Source: Pelecanus crispus
Lineage: Eukaryota; Chordata; Aves; Pelecaniformes; Pelecanidae
Direction: 5' to 3'
Length of the DNA: 64,000 bases
Assembly (NCBI RefSeq): GCF_030463565.1
Contig: NC_134643.1
Coordinates: 40,772,221 to 40,836,220 of the forward strand
Under the pieces are notes generated by a model that made no database searches, was not told the origin of the DNA, and was given only the letters and a program-made list of their open reading frames with translations. Position numbers and translations under genes: made by a program. Below are positions 1 through 12,000 of this stretch, piece by piece. The number at the start of each line of letters is the position of its first letter. The first letter of the stretch is position 1.

Positions 1-169
1 GTAAAATATAAATGACTGCTCTCCAAAAATCAGAACATGCTGGCAGCCTGAATAAAGTATTTCTCTTGACCAATTTCACACACGCAAAAAAATCCATGGA
101 AAACTTAGTTGCCCTTTTCCTGGTGTTTTAGATAAGCTTTCATAGTTGAATATTAAAAATATTTTTCAG

Positions 170-273
170 TGGACAACAGATGAAGACTTAACTGAAGCAG
201 TTCATTCACTGGGGGTAAATGATATTTTGGAGATAAAATTTTTTGAAAATCGTGCTAATGGCCAGTCTAAAGG
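170..273 (+). CDS. CPSF6: CPSF6 coding exon, RRM middle part
   Basis: Starts after tttttcag with codon-aligned [15 protein letters not shown] and ends in QSKG with phase 2 before gtaaga. It encodes RRM helix 1 and the following strand. RNP2 lies upstream of the window. Confidence 0.97.
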
Positions 274-3200
274 GTAAGAACTTGTTGTTTGTTTTTTCTG
301 TAAATGACTGAAGTTTGGGAGGGTAGAAATGGGGAAAGAGTTCTCAGTTTCATTACTGTCAGTATGTGAACTGATAATCTTTGTTTATTGATATCCAGCA
401 ATGATTGGGTATATCATTTCATACTACTAATTTAAATTTCATGCATAAATTTTTATGATGGTATTGTATGTCTCATTATTTTTGTGAGTTTAAATCTTGT
501 TGGCCATCTTCATTAAGACTGTTCCTTGATTTCGGTTAGTGTGGTGGTGCTTGTTGTTCCTCATAGTGTAAATAGTGTTCCACCAACCTCCATTATTAAA
601 TCTTTCTTTACATCTTTATTTTCCATTAACTGTTGAAAGTGAGCACTTGAGCCCATTTTTCACTGGCAACTTAATCTTCCTTTCATGAATGTGCCTTTCT
701 CTCTCCTTAGTAGGAACACAGTTAATGCTTAATAATAACTTGGTCATATGAATTCATATATAGTGTGTTAATACTCTTACCAGAAAGCTGCCTTTGTTGT
801 GACAAATTTTGATGCATCCTGTACTTGCACTTTTGGTGGTTCTTATGTGTTCTAGAATGAGTTATTTTATCTGTTCTGAAAACTGGACTATGACCTGTGA
901 GACAGTTTCTGTATCTAGTTTTCAAGTATTCTTTTGCTTACAGTGTGTAACCTTTTTCATGAGGCATCAGGATGTCCAGGAAATGGACAACTGTGGTGTA
1001 ACTTTTTTTTTTTGTTTGTTTTTCCCCTTCCTTTCAGGTTTGCCCTTGTGGGTGTGGGATCGGAAGCATCCTCCAAAAAGTTGATGGATTTGTTGCCAAA
1101 AAGAGAATTGCATGGGCAGAATCCTGTTGTGACTCCGTGTAATAAACAATTTCTGAGTCAATTTGAAATGCAGTCAAGGAAAAGTAAGCCTTTCTTATGT
1201 GCTGTCTTGGAAAAACAGAAGTTTATTCCAAAAGTAGTATGGCAGTTTTTCTCTCAGCATCTGATAATTTCTACACAGTTTAAAATAGCTATAAAGTACT
1301 TACAGTCCAGGTGAATGAAGTTGTGTCTTTGTTTAAAGATGATCCTCTTAAATAAAAATGAAAAAAAAAAATCACTTAATACGCTGAAGAGCTCTTGTTT
1401 TGGCAAGAGACAGCACTTACTGAAAAAAGGTTGCAGCTTTGTGAAACTCTGTCTTACTGTTGGAGAAGCTTTCTCAATTTCTTGTGGATGTAATTTAAAA
1501 AAAAAAGCAAAAGAGCATTTAGAATTTTAACATTTGTAGACAAACTGGACTAAATTCTGATGTCTGGACAGGCTGTGCTTATGGCAGAACGGGGAAGAGA
1601 GATTCTGTGTTGTGCTTTCCTTCAGCACCTTGTCTTGTGGTTCCCAGTCCTAATAGTTACTGGCTTTGGGCTACATTAAAGGAGGGGCTGCATTAAAGGA
1701 AGGACTGACAGTCTCCCCAGATGCTGTTCCATTAATATGGGGCATACTGGAACGCTGACGTATTTTAGCAAAGCACTTTTTCCTCCCCAAATGCTTTGGG
1801 TTTGGGTACTGAGGAACATGATGGTGCTCATAAGCTCATGTTCTAGCGCTGCATAAAACTTCAGATCAAGTGTTGAAAAGCTTTAACCTATTTTGATTCA
1901 CGTATTTACGCTTTTGCTTTTCCATTGCAGCCACACAGTCTGGCCAGATGTCTGGGGAGGGTAAAGCTGGTCCCCCAGGAGGAAGCTCACGAGCAGCATT
2001 TCCACCTAGTAATAGAGGGCGAGGCCGTTTTCCAGGTGCCATTCCAGGTGGAGACAGATTCCCTGGACCGGCAGGGCCAGGAGGGCCACCACCACCTTTC
2101 CCAGGTAAAATAATTCATATGTGGAGTTTCAGTTTCATCTGTGGGGTTTTTTTTAATTAATGTGGCATACTTATTTGGGAAATTATAAAGATAAAGGCAA
2201 TTCAGTAACGTGCTATAATCAGTGTTCACAGCTGGATTGTAGGATTCAACAATATTTCTTTGTTGATATTCAAACAGGGAGTTGTACTTCCTAAATTTGA
2301 TAGCAATATAACAACATCTTTTAGAGACATTCTTTGTAATGTGTCAATGTACATATTTTTAAAGTATGAAAAAATAAAGATAGATCAGGTTAGCAAGTAG
2401 ACTTGTCTTTAGTACAGTGTAGTTCAGATTTTCTGAATTGCTGTATGGGGTGAGAATGCCTGTGTTGCAGAGCACAACGTAACTCTTTTCCTTACTGCAT
2501 TACAAGTTTGCACATCATCAGAAATTCAACTTTGATTCATGCCCACTGACAGGTCAGTTAGCTGGCACTTAGAATACCACAAATTCGAAGAGGAGGTGTT
2601 TGTCTTTAGTCAGGTATCTTATATGGGAGAAATCTCTGTTAAACAATCAGGCTTGCGTTGCAGTCAAGTTCTTGTTTCAGCCTAAGTATTTTTAATAAAT
2701 GTCATTCAGTAGTAGATTGTTTACTAACAGTCAAAGGAACACGGTCAGATTGAAAAAGCACTAATGAGGACCTGAAAGTAGGTTTGGATACTGCATTTAC
2801 CATATCTTCTCCAGTACAGCTTTTCCCATATTTTTAATATATATTGTATCTTATGCCCCATTTGAAAGACTAGCTGCAGGTCTAAGGAGGATGCAATGTT
2901 TTCAAGTTTTTGTAAGCTTTTGGGGGTTTTGGTAACAATAGCAGGTGGTTAAGTGATTGGGGGGTGAGTTGTCAGTTTTCAAGTTAATGTTCTTTTAACA
3001 TATTGATAATCAAGCAACTGTTAAAAATTTTCTAAGCTGCTGGACCCAAAGTGGGACCATGCATGTCTTGTGTAAGTTGCAAATTGTTCAGTGAGGGTTG
3101 TTTTTGTTTTTTTGTTGTTTTTAAGAATAAAAAGGCAAGAATTTTAATTATTTCACTAAGTCTTTTATTTCTTTATATTTATTAACTCTATTTTATTTTT

Positions 3201-6200
3201 TATTTATTTTTTTTTATTTTAGCTGGACAGACTCCCCCACGTCCACCTTTAGGTCCTCCTGGCCCACCAGGCCCACCAGGCCCTCCACCTCCTGGTCAGG
3301 TCCTCCCACCTCCATTAGCTGGACCTCCTAATCGTGGTGACCGTCCACCACCACCAGTTCTGTTTCCAGGACAGCCTTTTGGTCAGCCTCCACTTGGGCC
3401 ACTTCCTCCAGGCCCTCCACCACCAGTTCCAGGCTATGGGCCACCACCAGGTCCGCCACCACCTCAGCAGGGTCCACCTCCACCTCCGGGTCCATTTCCC
3501 CCTCGTCCACCTGGCCCTCTTGGGCCACCCCTGACTCTTGCTCCTCCTCCACATCTCCCTGGGCCACCTCCAGGTGCTCCACCACCTGCACCACACGTGA
3601 ATCCAGCTTTCTTCCCCCCACCTGCCAATAGTGGCATACCTACTTCAGACAGCCGTGGCCCACCTCCGACAGATCCATATGGCCGACCTCCGCCATATGA
3701 CAGAGGTGACTATGGGCCACCTGGAAGGTGAGTGCCTTTGGTGTAATGTGCTTGGTAGCAGATTTTACTCCTTTTGTAGGAAGCATTTGATTTTCCCTTT
3801 TAGTGCAAATGTTAGAAATAATGAAAAATAGGGCTGGAAGGGATCCCAGCAGTCTTCTGATTTGCCCCTTTTTACTTCTCTTGGTGAAATATCTCTCAGA
3901 AACATGTTTGTAGCAGTAAGAAAATCCTGAAATGCAACACCAGTAATCTCACTTTCCCTTTTCAGCTCTGAACTGCTTGTCTGCACTATTTGTAGTTGGC
4001 GGTGTCATCATTCCATGTGTTCTACATGCAATCTTGTATATCACTTCTTATGCAGCAGCTTCTGGTTGCGCTTCTGTGTTAACTTGAAATTCTGACTTGT
4101 GCCTTTATCATTGTGCTTTGCAAGCTGTCTTTTTAGAATGCTGTGGACTTCTCCTTTTTGAATATGTGCATATGTTGAGTACAGTGCCATACCAAGCTCA
4201 TACCATTTTTATCTTTCAGCAGCTCTGCTTGTCCCTTTTGTCTTTAGGATTCAATTAAAAGTTAGTCTTTGTCTCAAAAGCCAGGCATGAATTTACTGCA
4301 AGACTTTTATCTTCCTTTCCTGTGAAGATGCTTCTGCTCAGTTGGTGCAATCTTGCTGTGTTTGTAGCAGTGGCTTTTCCTGTGGTTAATCCTATCTGGG
4401 ACAGAGTTCTTGAGTCTTTCTGACTTGACTTGTCAAGTTTTTCACATCTTGTTTGAAACATGTTTTTCATTTGTGCTTTCAAACATCTCTGTCTTGCTGC
4501 TGTTTCTTGATTTTCACCATATTTGTATTTGTCACAGGAAATTTTGGGATAAATTGTAAGAACGACACTTTTAACATAGTTACATTTGGATTTTTCAGTT
4601 GTGATTTTACTGTTAGCATGAGAGATGCTTCTCTTGCTTAAAATGTTTTCTGCAAAGACACTTTGATTCATCTTTTATCACAAAGTTTAAAAAGCCCCAC
4701 GCATCTGTACATACTGTGTTCATACAGAAACTATAGAAATTCAAGCATATGGCTTAATTGCCTGAAATATAATAAAACAATAAGGTGTTGGTTGTTTTTT
4801 GATGGACAAAATCGAGGTTGTCTGCAGTTTATAGAATGTCTGGGGAGGGAAGGAGTGGGAATAGGACAGTATAACTTACTGTCCAGTATTTTCATTAATA
4901 ATGTTAAAACTATCATCCATAACTATTTAAATTGTCATTAATTATATATCATAGGCGTTTCACTGGAAATAACATGTCCATAAGAGAAAAATTACATATT
5001 CCATTCTATGGGAGGCACACGAAAAATAATACTCAAAACTCAGGGAGGTATGAATTTTTAGACATTTCCTCTTATGCTAAACTGGCTATAGGATCTTGTT
5101 CCACTTCTTGCAATTAAGAGGATAGCATTGCTTATTATTCTGCATTTTCTTTCTACCAGAAGAACTAACACTGTTCTAGAAATATCAAGCAGTGGGCCAG
5201 TTTAACAGTCTCAACATTTGTCTCTAACACATTTCTCTAAATTTTCTATATGATACAGAGACTGGCTAATAGGACACTGCAAAACTTTTGGGAAAATTTT
5301 TGTGTAGGTTAACTTCTGTTACTTTGGAAACCCTATATAGGTAGCTAATAATTAAAGTACAAAAGTGTAATGAGTATGAGGATTCTGCTTTATTGCTTCC
5401 TCCTTACTGTGACCAGTTTGGAGATCAAATTGGAGCACCTTGAACTTGACCAGAAATAAAAAACCAAAATCAGCTGTAAAATGTTGAAGTATCATTCAGA
5501 AAATTGAGTGTTTTAAAGATGATAGACTGTATTTGTTTTTCATAAGTTACAGCATTCTGGTCTTAGTTAAGATCTGGGAAACAGGATCATATAGTTCTAA
5601 ATCCAGTACTGTTATAAAAATGATCTCTAATTTTGCACAAAGTCACATTGCCTATGTACATGTATTTCCACATCCATTCAATTGGGATAATATCTGCTTA
5701 CATACCTTCAGGGATTTTATGAAAATTATAAATATTTGTAAAGCACAATATTAAGTGCTGCTGAATCTTCAAAATAGATGGGATGAAGAAGAATAAGTCT
5801 ATTTATACAGCAATGTCTTAATTGGGTGTTTTTTTTGGTGGTTTTTTTTTTTTTTTTTTAGCTTTCAGGATTTTATACTGTAACATGGTCCCTAACAAAA
5901 ACCAAACCCAGATCCTGCTTTCTTTTCTGTTTGTCACTTTGCTTAAAGTTGCAAACTTGGGTTGTTAAAACTGCAATGATATCTTCTTAAGTGTTTCTTA
6001 ACCTTTTAAATACTAGTTTTATTGCTTGCAGAGAAATGGATGCTGCAAGGACACCTCTAAGTGAAGCAGAATTTGAAGAAATCATGAATAGAAATAGGGC
6101 GATCTCAAGCAGTGCCATTTCGAGAGCTGTATCAGATGCCAGTGCTGGTTAGTAAAACTCGATTAATGTGTTTGCTATTCTACCCATCTGAAAAGAGTTT

Positions 6201-8907
6201 ATAGTTTTTCTGTTAGGAAACTTGCAGCCCGGAAGCCCCATTTTCATAATAGGAGGCTGAATGTAGGTACAACCTATGACTGATTTTGTACTGTTCTCCA
6301 GTTAGTTTCTGAGAATGCTTTCTGAGTACTGGTCTGGACAGTATTTTAATATTTGGTTCTACAGTAAATGGTCTGGATGGCTGTTGAAGAGAAGATACTC
6401 GAAATGGTAATACTATTGCAGATAAAAATCTTTGTTTTAATTTGCGTAATTTTCTGATCATGATCTTATCATTTTCAGGGGACTATGGAAGTGCTATAGA
6501 GACCTTGGTAACTGCAATTTCCTTAATTAAACAGTCCAAAGTATCTGCAGATGATCGCTGTAAAGTACTTATTAGCTCTCTTCAGGACTGCCTTCATGGA
6601 ATTGAGTCCAAGTCTTATGGTTCTGGATCCAGGTAAAACTTTCCTCTTCTGTCTGCCCTTTCTTATAAAAAGGGAAGGTATAGCGCAGGACTAGTTCACA
6701 GAGAAGAAACTAAGTCATGTAAGAATGTTCTGGATGAGGGGATTGAGTGTGCCCTCAGTAAGTTTGCACATGACACCATACTAGGTGGGAGTGTCAATCT
6801 GCTCGATGGTAGGATGGCCCTGCAGAGGGATCTGGACAGGCTGGACCGATGGGCTGAGGCTAATTGTATGAGGTTCATCAAGGCCAAGTGCTGGGTCCCA
6901 CACTTGGGTCACAACAACCCCATGCAACGCTACAGGCTTGGGGAACAGTGACTGGAAAGCTGCCTGGCTGAAAAGGACCTGGGGGTGTTGGTCAGCAGCT
7001 GGCTGAACATGAGCCAGCAGTGTGCCCAGGTGGCCAAGAAGGCCAACAGCATCCTGGCTTGGATCAGGAATAGTGTTGTCAGCAGGAGCAGGGAAGTGAT
7101 TGTCCCCCTGTACTCGGTGCTGGTGAGGCCGCACCTGGAATACTGTGTCCAGGTCTGGGCCCCTCACTACAAGAAAGACCTTGAGGTGCTGGAGTGTGTC
7201 CAGAGAAGGGCAACAAGGCTGGTGAAGGGTCTGGAGCACAGGCCTTGTGAGGAGCGGCTGAGGGAACTGGGGTTGTTTAGCCTGGAGAAGAGGAGGCTGA
7301 GGGGAGACCTTATCGCTCTCTACAACTACCTGAAAGGAGGTTGTGGTGAGGTGGGTGTTGGTCTCTTCTCCCAAGTAGTTGGTGATAGGATGAGAGGAAA
7401 TGGCCTCAAGCTCCATCAGGGGAGATTTAGATTGGTTATTAGGAAAAATTTCTTCACGGAAGGGGTTGTCAAGCATTGGAACAGGCTGCCCAGAGAGGTG
7501 GTGGAGTCCCCATCCCTGGAAGTGTTCAAAAAACAGGTAGATGTGGCACTTGGGACGTGGTTTAGTGGGCATGGTGGTGTTGATGGTTGGACTGATGATC
7601 TTAGAGATCCTTTCCAACCTTAATGATTCCTGGTTTTCACTTCCATTAAACAATAATCCAGCCACCAAGCCAGGAAGCATGAAATTAATTATGACTCTAC
7701 CCTCAATTGGTTTAGTGGTGGACTTGGCAGCGTTAAGTTAATGGTTGGACTGGATGATCTTAAAGGTCTTTCCCAACCTAAACGATTCTGTGATTCTAAG
7801 AAGCTTAGTGATTTGCTGAGCTGCACAAGAAATGTGTGAAAGAACCTAATGGGGGTTTCCCAAACTTAGCTGCCTTTTAATTAACTGTCTTTTCAAAATT
7901 GATCTGACTAGCTTAAGTTTAACTCTTAGTTTTATTTAGTATCCTTTCCTACATGGTATTCTTGCAATGTGTAGACTTCAAAATAGAAATATCCTTTACT
8001 AATTAAGATGTCCAGTGCATAATTTTATTAGAATTTGCTATTGAAAATTAAGGGTGAGGGTATTTGACACCAGTTTTCATTTTGCTTAAAAGTAATTTTC
8101 TCCACACTTGTCACACTTGAGTCCGGGGTGGGGGAAAAGTTGGGCAGAATGATTTTGCCTGTTGTCCTTTGTCATATAAATGTAAAAATTGAGAGTAGGT
8201 AGATTTGAAATTAATGAACTTTTCTACCTAGTACAAATAGGAGATTGATACTTCTTTCAAAACTTAAATAATACCCCTTTCAGAGTTAGGACAAACAGTG
8301 AGCCTCTAGTTCATTTGGATACTGTAGCAGTAGTGTAGTTGGCTTTGAATATTAAAAACACAAAGACAGCTGGTTTTGGCACATACTTTCAGTACGCAGA
8401 TTAGCAGCCATGTTGTAGTGATCACTGGAGGTATGGTGCGCTCCCCCAGCTGTTTTCAGCCATCTTGTCCTCCATTCTGAGTATGTACTTTCTGACTTTT
8501 CCTTGATAGATTAGAAAGTGGATGCACCTTACTATCAGTTACAACTGAGGTCTTAGCCATCACCTTTTATACCAGCTATCTTTCATGCTATATACAAAAA
8601 CATCACAGTGAACAGGTGTTTCTCTCATATGAAATTCATACCGTGAAACAGAATACAAAATTGGCATGTGGATGACTTGTATTTTGAAGAAAAATTTAAT
8701 GAAGTAATTTCTTTTAGAAGACGTGAGCGATCCAGAGAGAGGGACCACAGTAGGTCACGAGAAAAAAGTAGGCGCCACAAATCACGTAGTAGAGATCGTC
8801 ACGATGACTATTATCGGGAAAGAAGCCGTGAAAGAGAGAGGCATCGTGATCGTGACAGAGATCGCGACAGAGAACGAGACAGAGAGAGAGAATATCGTCA
8901 TCGTTAA
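170..8907 (+). CDS. CPSF6: CPSF6 (CFIm68), cleavage and polyadenylation specificity factor 6; 5' end outside window
   Basis: Subunit of cleavage factor Im, which binds UGUA elements with NUDT21 and sets poly(A) site choice in the nucleus. Seven coding exons are visible: 170-273, 1038-1183, 1931-2104, 3223-3727, 6032-6147, 6479-6632 and 8718 or 8721-8907. All junctions are AG/GT and every phase joins cleanly, giving 461 or 462 residues. With the roughly 90 N-terminal residues missing upstream, this matches the 551-residue vertebrate form. Order: second half of the RRM with RNP1 (GQSKGFALVGV), a Gly/Arg/Pro linker, a long proline-rich region holding [15 protein letters not shown] (the FG motif known as the docking site for lentiviral capsid), a conserved helical part, and an RS-like Arg/Asp/Glu tail ending EYRHR. 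Introns over 300 bases (274-1037, 1184-1930, 2105-3222, 3728-6031, 6148-6478) show nothing clear; 6633-8717 holds a CR1. The 37-residue alternative exon I remember from a human long isoform was not seen. Confidence 0.98.
1038..1183 (+). CDS. CPSF6: CPSF6 coding exon, RNP1 and end of RRM
   Basis: Follows a strong pyrimidine tract and ctttcag. Encodes [19 protein letters not shown], then [14 protein letters not shown]1 is split across the upstream intron. The donor is gtaagc. Confidence 0.97.
1931..2104 (+). CDS. CPSF6: CPSF6 coding exon, Gly/Arg/Pro linker
   Basis: Follows ccattgcag. Encodes [19 protein letters not shown], then [19 protein letters not shown] and GGPPPPFP. The RGRGRF segment is a GAR-like motif of the type methylated in CFIm68. 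The donor is gtaaaa. Confidence 0.96.
3223..3727 (+). CDS. CPSF6: CPSF6 coding exon, proline-rich region with FG capsid-docking motif
   Basis: Largest exon (505 bases), almost entirely Pro/Gly runs. It contains [15 protein letters not shown], the short FG peptide that in mammals binds lentiviral capsid and mediates nuclear condensate behaviour, and ends with [16 protein letters not shown]. The motif looks unchanged from mammals. The acceptor is preceded by a T/A-rich tract from about 3190. Reverse-strand open frames across this exon are shadows of the repetitive composition. Confidence 0.97.
6032..6147 (+). CDS. CPSF6: CPSF6 coding exon, conserved helical segment
   Basis: Follows attgcttgcag. 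Encodes [20 protein letters not shown], then [20 protein letters not shown]. The donor is gttagt, weaker than the others. Confidence 0.96.
6479..6632 (+). CDS. CPSF6: CPSF6 coding exon, conserved helical segment continued
   Basis: Follows cattttcag. Encodes [20 protein letters not shown], then [20 protein letters not shown] and [10 protein letters not shown]. The donor is gtaaaa. Confidence 0.97.
6700..7800 (+). mobile_element. CR1 LINE, 5'-truncated, with double chimeric 3' tail
   Basis: Sits in the last coding intron of CPSF6, same strand. It begins near 6700-6720 with sequence matching the reverse-transcriptase end of CR1 ORF2. A frame of 212 residues (6985-7623) stays open to the ORF2 end ([20 protein letters not shown], ... 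[20 protein letters not shown]). A first 3' tail ends near 7630, a non-CR1 spacer follows (about 7630-7708), then a second CR1 tail of a different subtype (7709-7800) ends in the usual ATTCTGTG-type repeats. The same arrangement occurs at 40688-41376. Confidence 0.95.
8721..8907 (+). CDS. CPSF6: CPSF6 last coding exon, RS-like tail, with tandem acceptor
   Basis: The acceptor is a TAGAAG tandem (NAGNAG). Use of the second AG (exon from 8721) gives [14 protein letters not shown], as in the common vertebrate protein; the first AG (exon from 8718) adds one Arg. The exon encodes the RS/RE/RD-rich tail that binds TNPO3 and SR-protein partners and ends EYRHR with TAA at 8905-8907. A strong donor (AAG/GTGAGC) lies only five bases after the stop, so the 3' UTR is probably spliced. 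Confidence 0.95.
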
Positions 8908-8912
8908 AGAAG

Positions 8913-9053
8913 GTGAGCATCTGTTTCATGTTCTTGAACTTTACTGTTACTGATTTACTAAAAGTAACTGCTCTAGGTTTGGGATTATTTACACCATTAA
9001 TACCTGCATTTAAATGGTCCCGCAGTATGTACTGAATCACTTTCTCCTTGCAG
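8913..9053 (+). other. CPSF6: Predicted 3' UTR intron of CPSF6
   Basis: Donor GTGAGC directly after TAAAGAAG and acceptor CTTTCTCCTTGCAG. The junction would lie five bases after the stop, too close to trigger nonsense-mediated decay by the 50-55 base rule. A further gtaagt donor at 9072 could cut out an 18-base microexon (9054-9071). Confidence 0.5.
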
Positions 9054-12000
9054 CATCTGTCATGAACATAGGTAAGTAACGACAGGTAACTGGTCTCGGG
9101 AGGGAGGGAGTATTTGTGTGATTATCTTCTGCAGTTTGCATGCTGCCTTTTTAATTTCAGGTGGTATTAATGTTTGCAGTTTTTATGAAATGCAATTAAA
9201 CCAATTCTTAAAAAAGCAGTAAGCCAGACTGATAAGTCTGCTCTCTTTGTAATCTTAGACGATTATATTAAACTTATGGTTGTATTTCTTGTATTTTAAA
9301 ATAGTAGTTTTGTATTTTAAAATCTACTTGTGTAAGGACTGCAGCATTGAGCCATTCGTATGTCATGTGTGGATTATTTCAATTTAGGGAACACATGTAC
9401 ATACAGTTGCTGTCCTTGCACGAATACAGCGTTGTTTTGTTGGTTCCCCCCGCAATGAGTTTTACTCAAATTCAGGAAATACAGCCAGACTTTGCTGCTT
9501 ATTTTATGAAACGTGACCTGTCAGTATCTTCTCCTTCTAGCTAAATTCAGGTGTTATGTTCAACAAGATTTATGATCAGTTGTTCCCCACCAGCCTGATT
9601 TTTCATTCCCTCCCCGCTCTGGTAGTGAAGTCATTTTCTGAAGACTAGTAAACAAATGTATGACACAAGGATTACGTCTTTTCTGGTTGTTCACAAACTA
9701 ATGTGTTCTTTTATTTCATGTATTTGCAGTCTTGCATGCGTCAAATGTCTAGATAGCTACAGAGTAGCATGCTAAATGATAATTTTTTCAGTGTACTGCT
9801 GAGAGCTTTAAAATACATAGAAATGTTCATCACATTATATAATGTACCATTTTGAGGATTGGGAATTCAAGCTACCCATGATTCCTTATATGTGATAATT
9901 GGGAAAACCCCTACCTGTTAGTTTCTCTGCAGTAGTCTTTTTTCCTTTTTAGAATAATTTCCCACTACATCTACACTCAAATTGAAGCTTGTGGACTTGC
10001 CTGTCTGCCTAGCTTCCATTTCTTACATTTACCCTCAGATTTAGTTTCCAGATTTGCATGTGGTATTTATTCATGGAAGTTGATTTATGGAAGTTAAAGA
10101 GCAAAACTGTTTAGAAATCATATAAAATATAGTATACTCCTAAGTGAAAATATAATTTTGTATTAGTTAAACATAAATTTTTCAGTTAGGCTTTTGTGTC
10201 ACTGACTTCTTTGGGAGAGAACAAATTCTGATACTAAATGGTCTAGTCTGCTGAGTATTAAGTGGGATGTTGTCTTGGGTTCATATTCTAAGAGGGACAC
10301 ACAAAGCAGTAATCAACCTAGAGAAGGGAAGTCAAAGACTTAAGTAGGAAGGTGAAACGTGGCAGCTGAAATAAAGTTGGCAGTATATATCTGTTAATGC
10401 CACTTTTTGTCATAAAAAATGGATTGGTAGAAATACTTCTGCAATTGCATAAAAACAGCAACTGTGGTTCTTAATTGTAAAATATCAGAACATAAAAATA
10501 CAGATTTAACAAAAGTAAATGTAGTTTCTTTTGTTGAACTGGATTTTTACCTTTTATGATGAATGAGTGTTTGTGATATTTGCAAATAGTTGTTAATAAT
10601 AGGAGGTAACCATTACGCTGAGTGATGGATGCATTTCCAGAGTGTTTTCCTTCTGGTGGAGATGAGCAAGCAAGCCATACTAAAAATTGTTAATAACCTG
10701 GAATTCAAGATAATTTTTTTTTACCCTTGGCATACTTTATTAATCTAGCTTTAATTTTTGTGTATTTTAGTGTTGTGCATGTAGATACGGAGCTTCTGTA
10801 CCAAGTACAGATTCCCTACCCTGTTACCCGAAGAAAACATATCAAATAGCATTAGGTTGTATTTTCTAATTTCCAAAGCACAATTTTAAAATGAGACTGT
10901 GGTTTCGGTCTCAGTTCAGGTGGGATTATATATGCAACTTCCTTCAACTTTGTTGTGTGCTGGGACTTCTCTTTTCTTTCAGAGGGGTTGCATAGGTAAG
11001 ATTCCCTTGTGCAAAGAAGAGAATAGGTCCTAAACACTTGATTTAAAGGGCAAATTTAGTATTCTGCATGTAAATGAAAGCATTTGGTATTTTTTTAAAG
11101 TTAAGTTGTAAACATTTTGTCTTGTTGCTGTCTTAATGAAGAAGAGCTTTATTGTAGTTTTGTTTATACACACACACATATATAAAAAAATACAGTTATC
11201 TCCTGGTTTGTATGTTTCATTTTCACTAAGATGTATGTTGCCATACATTTTTTTTGTTTCATTCTTTACATTGATTAATATTCATAAACGGATTTAACAG
11301 TCTCAGTCATTTAATAAATATCAGCAGTGCTGAAAAGAGTTACTCCCCATATTACTGTGTTTTGCCAGATAACATGAAGTTGCCTCTGTGCCTGCAACCT
11401 ATGAATGGCACCTATACTTCTCCTTATTGTGTACCTATAGCCTAACTGTGATACTGTACTGGCATTTTTTTTAAAATGTTACACATCTAGTTTAGAAGGA
11501 TTTTAAAGGTCCATTGTGCACATTTTTGTATACAGTGAAATTCAGTTTGTACTGTATTACATTTATAGAGATGGGTTAAATTGGAATAACTTACTAAATG
11601 TGTTTATAATAATAAAACTCTATTAAAAAATTTAGATGTACCATAGCAGGTATTTACATTTCTGTTTGTACACTTCATGGTTGAAAATTAAATTCTTGCA
11701 AGATTTTGTGCCTTCACTTGAGTAAGGCTTCACATACATTGATAATCCATTCTACAGAATTACTATAAACTGAATGTTTCCTTGAAACATCTTGCTTTTG
11801 CTTGTAGAAAGCCTATAGATATAAAGGAGAACAATAGATTTAAGACAAATGTCTAAGCTGTATTAGACAAGAAAACTAAGACTCCAATAGAGTGATATTT
11901 AGAAGGATTAACAGCAAAATTAATGTGTACAAACAGAATAGTAATGTAACTTCATCAGCATGAGTCCTGACTTTTTTTAGACAGATTTTTTTTTAGTTTA

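Noticed and set aside
3315..3621. Minus-strand frames of 93-97 residues rich in Trp or Val/Glu over the proline exon
   Set aside because: They are the complement of CCA/CCT proline codons of CPSF6 and have no independent support.
3828..3870. ctggaagggatcccagcag, like the start of an old minus-strand CR1
   Set aside because: The match is too short and the sequence after it does not follow CR1.
4255..4671. 138-residue open frame on the minus strand inside a CPSF6 intron
   Set aside because: No recognisable domain, no splice partners, and AT-rich intron composition; a chance frame is more likely.
6781..7680. 299-residue minus-strand frame
   Set aside because: It is the antisense of the CR1 ORF2 end.
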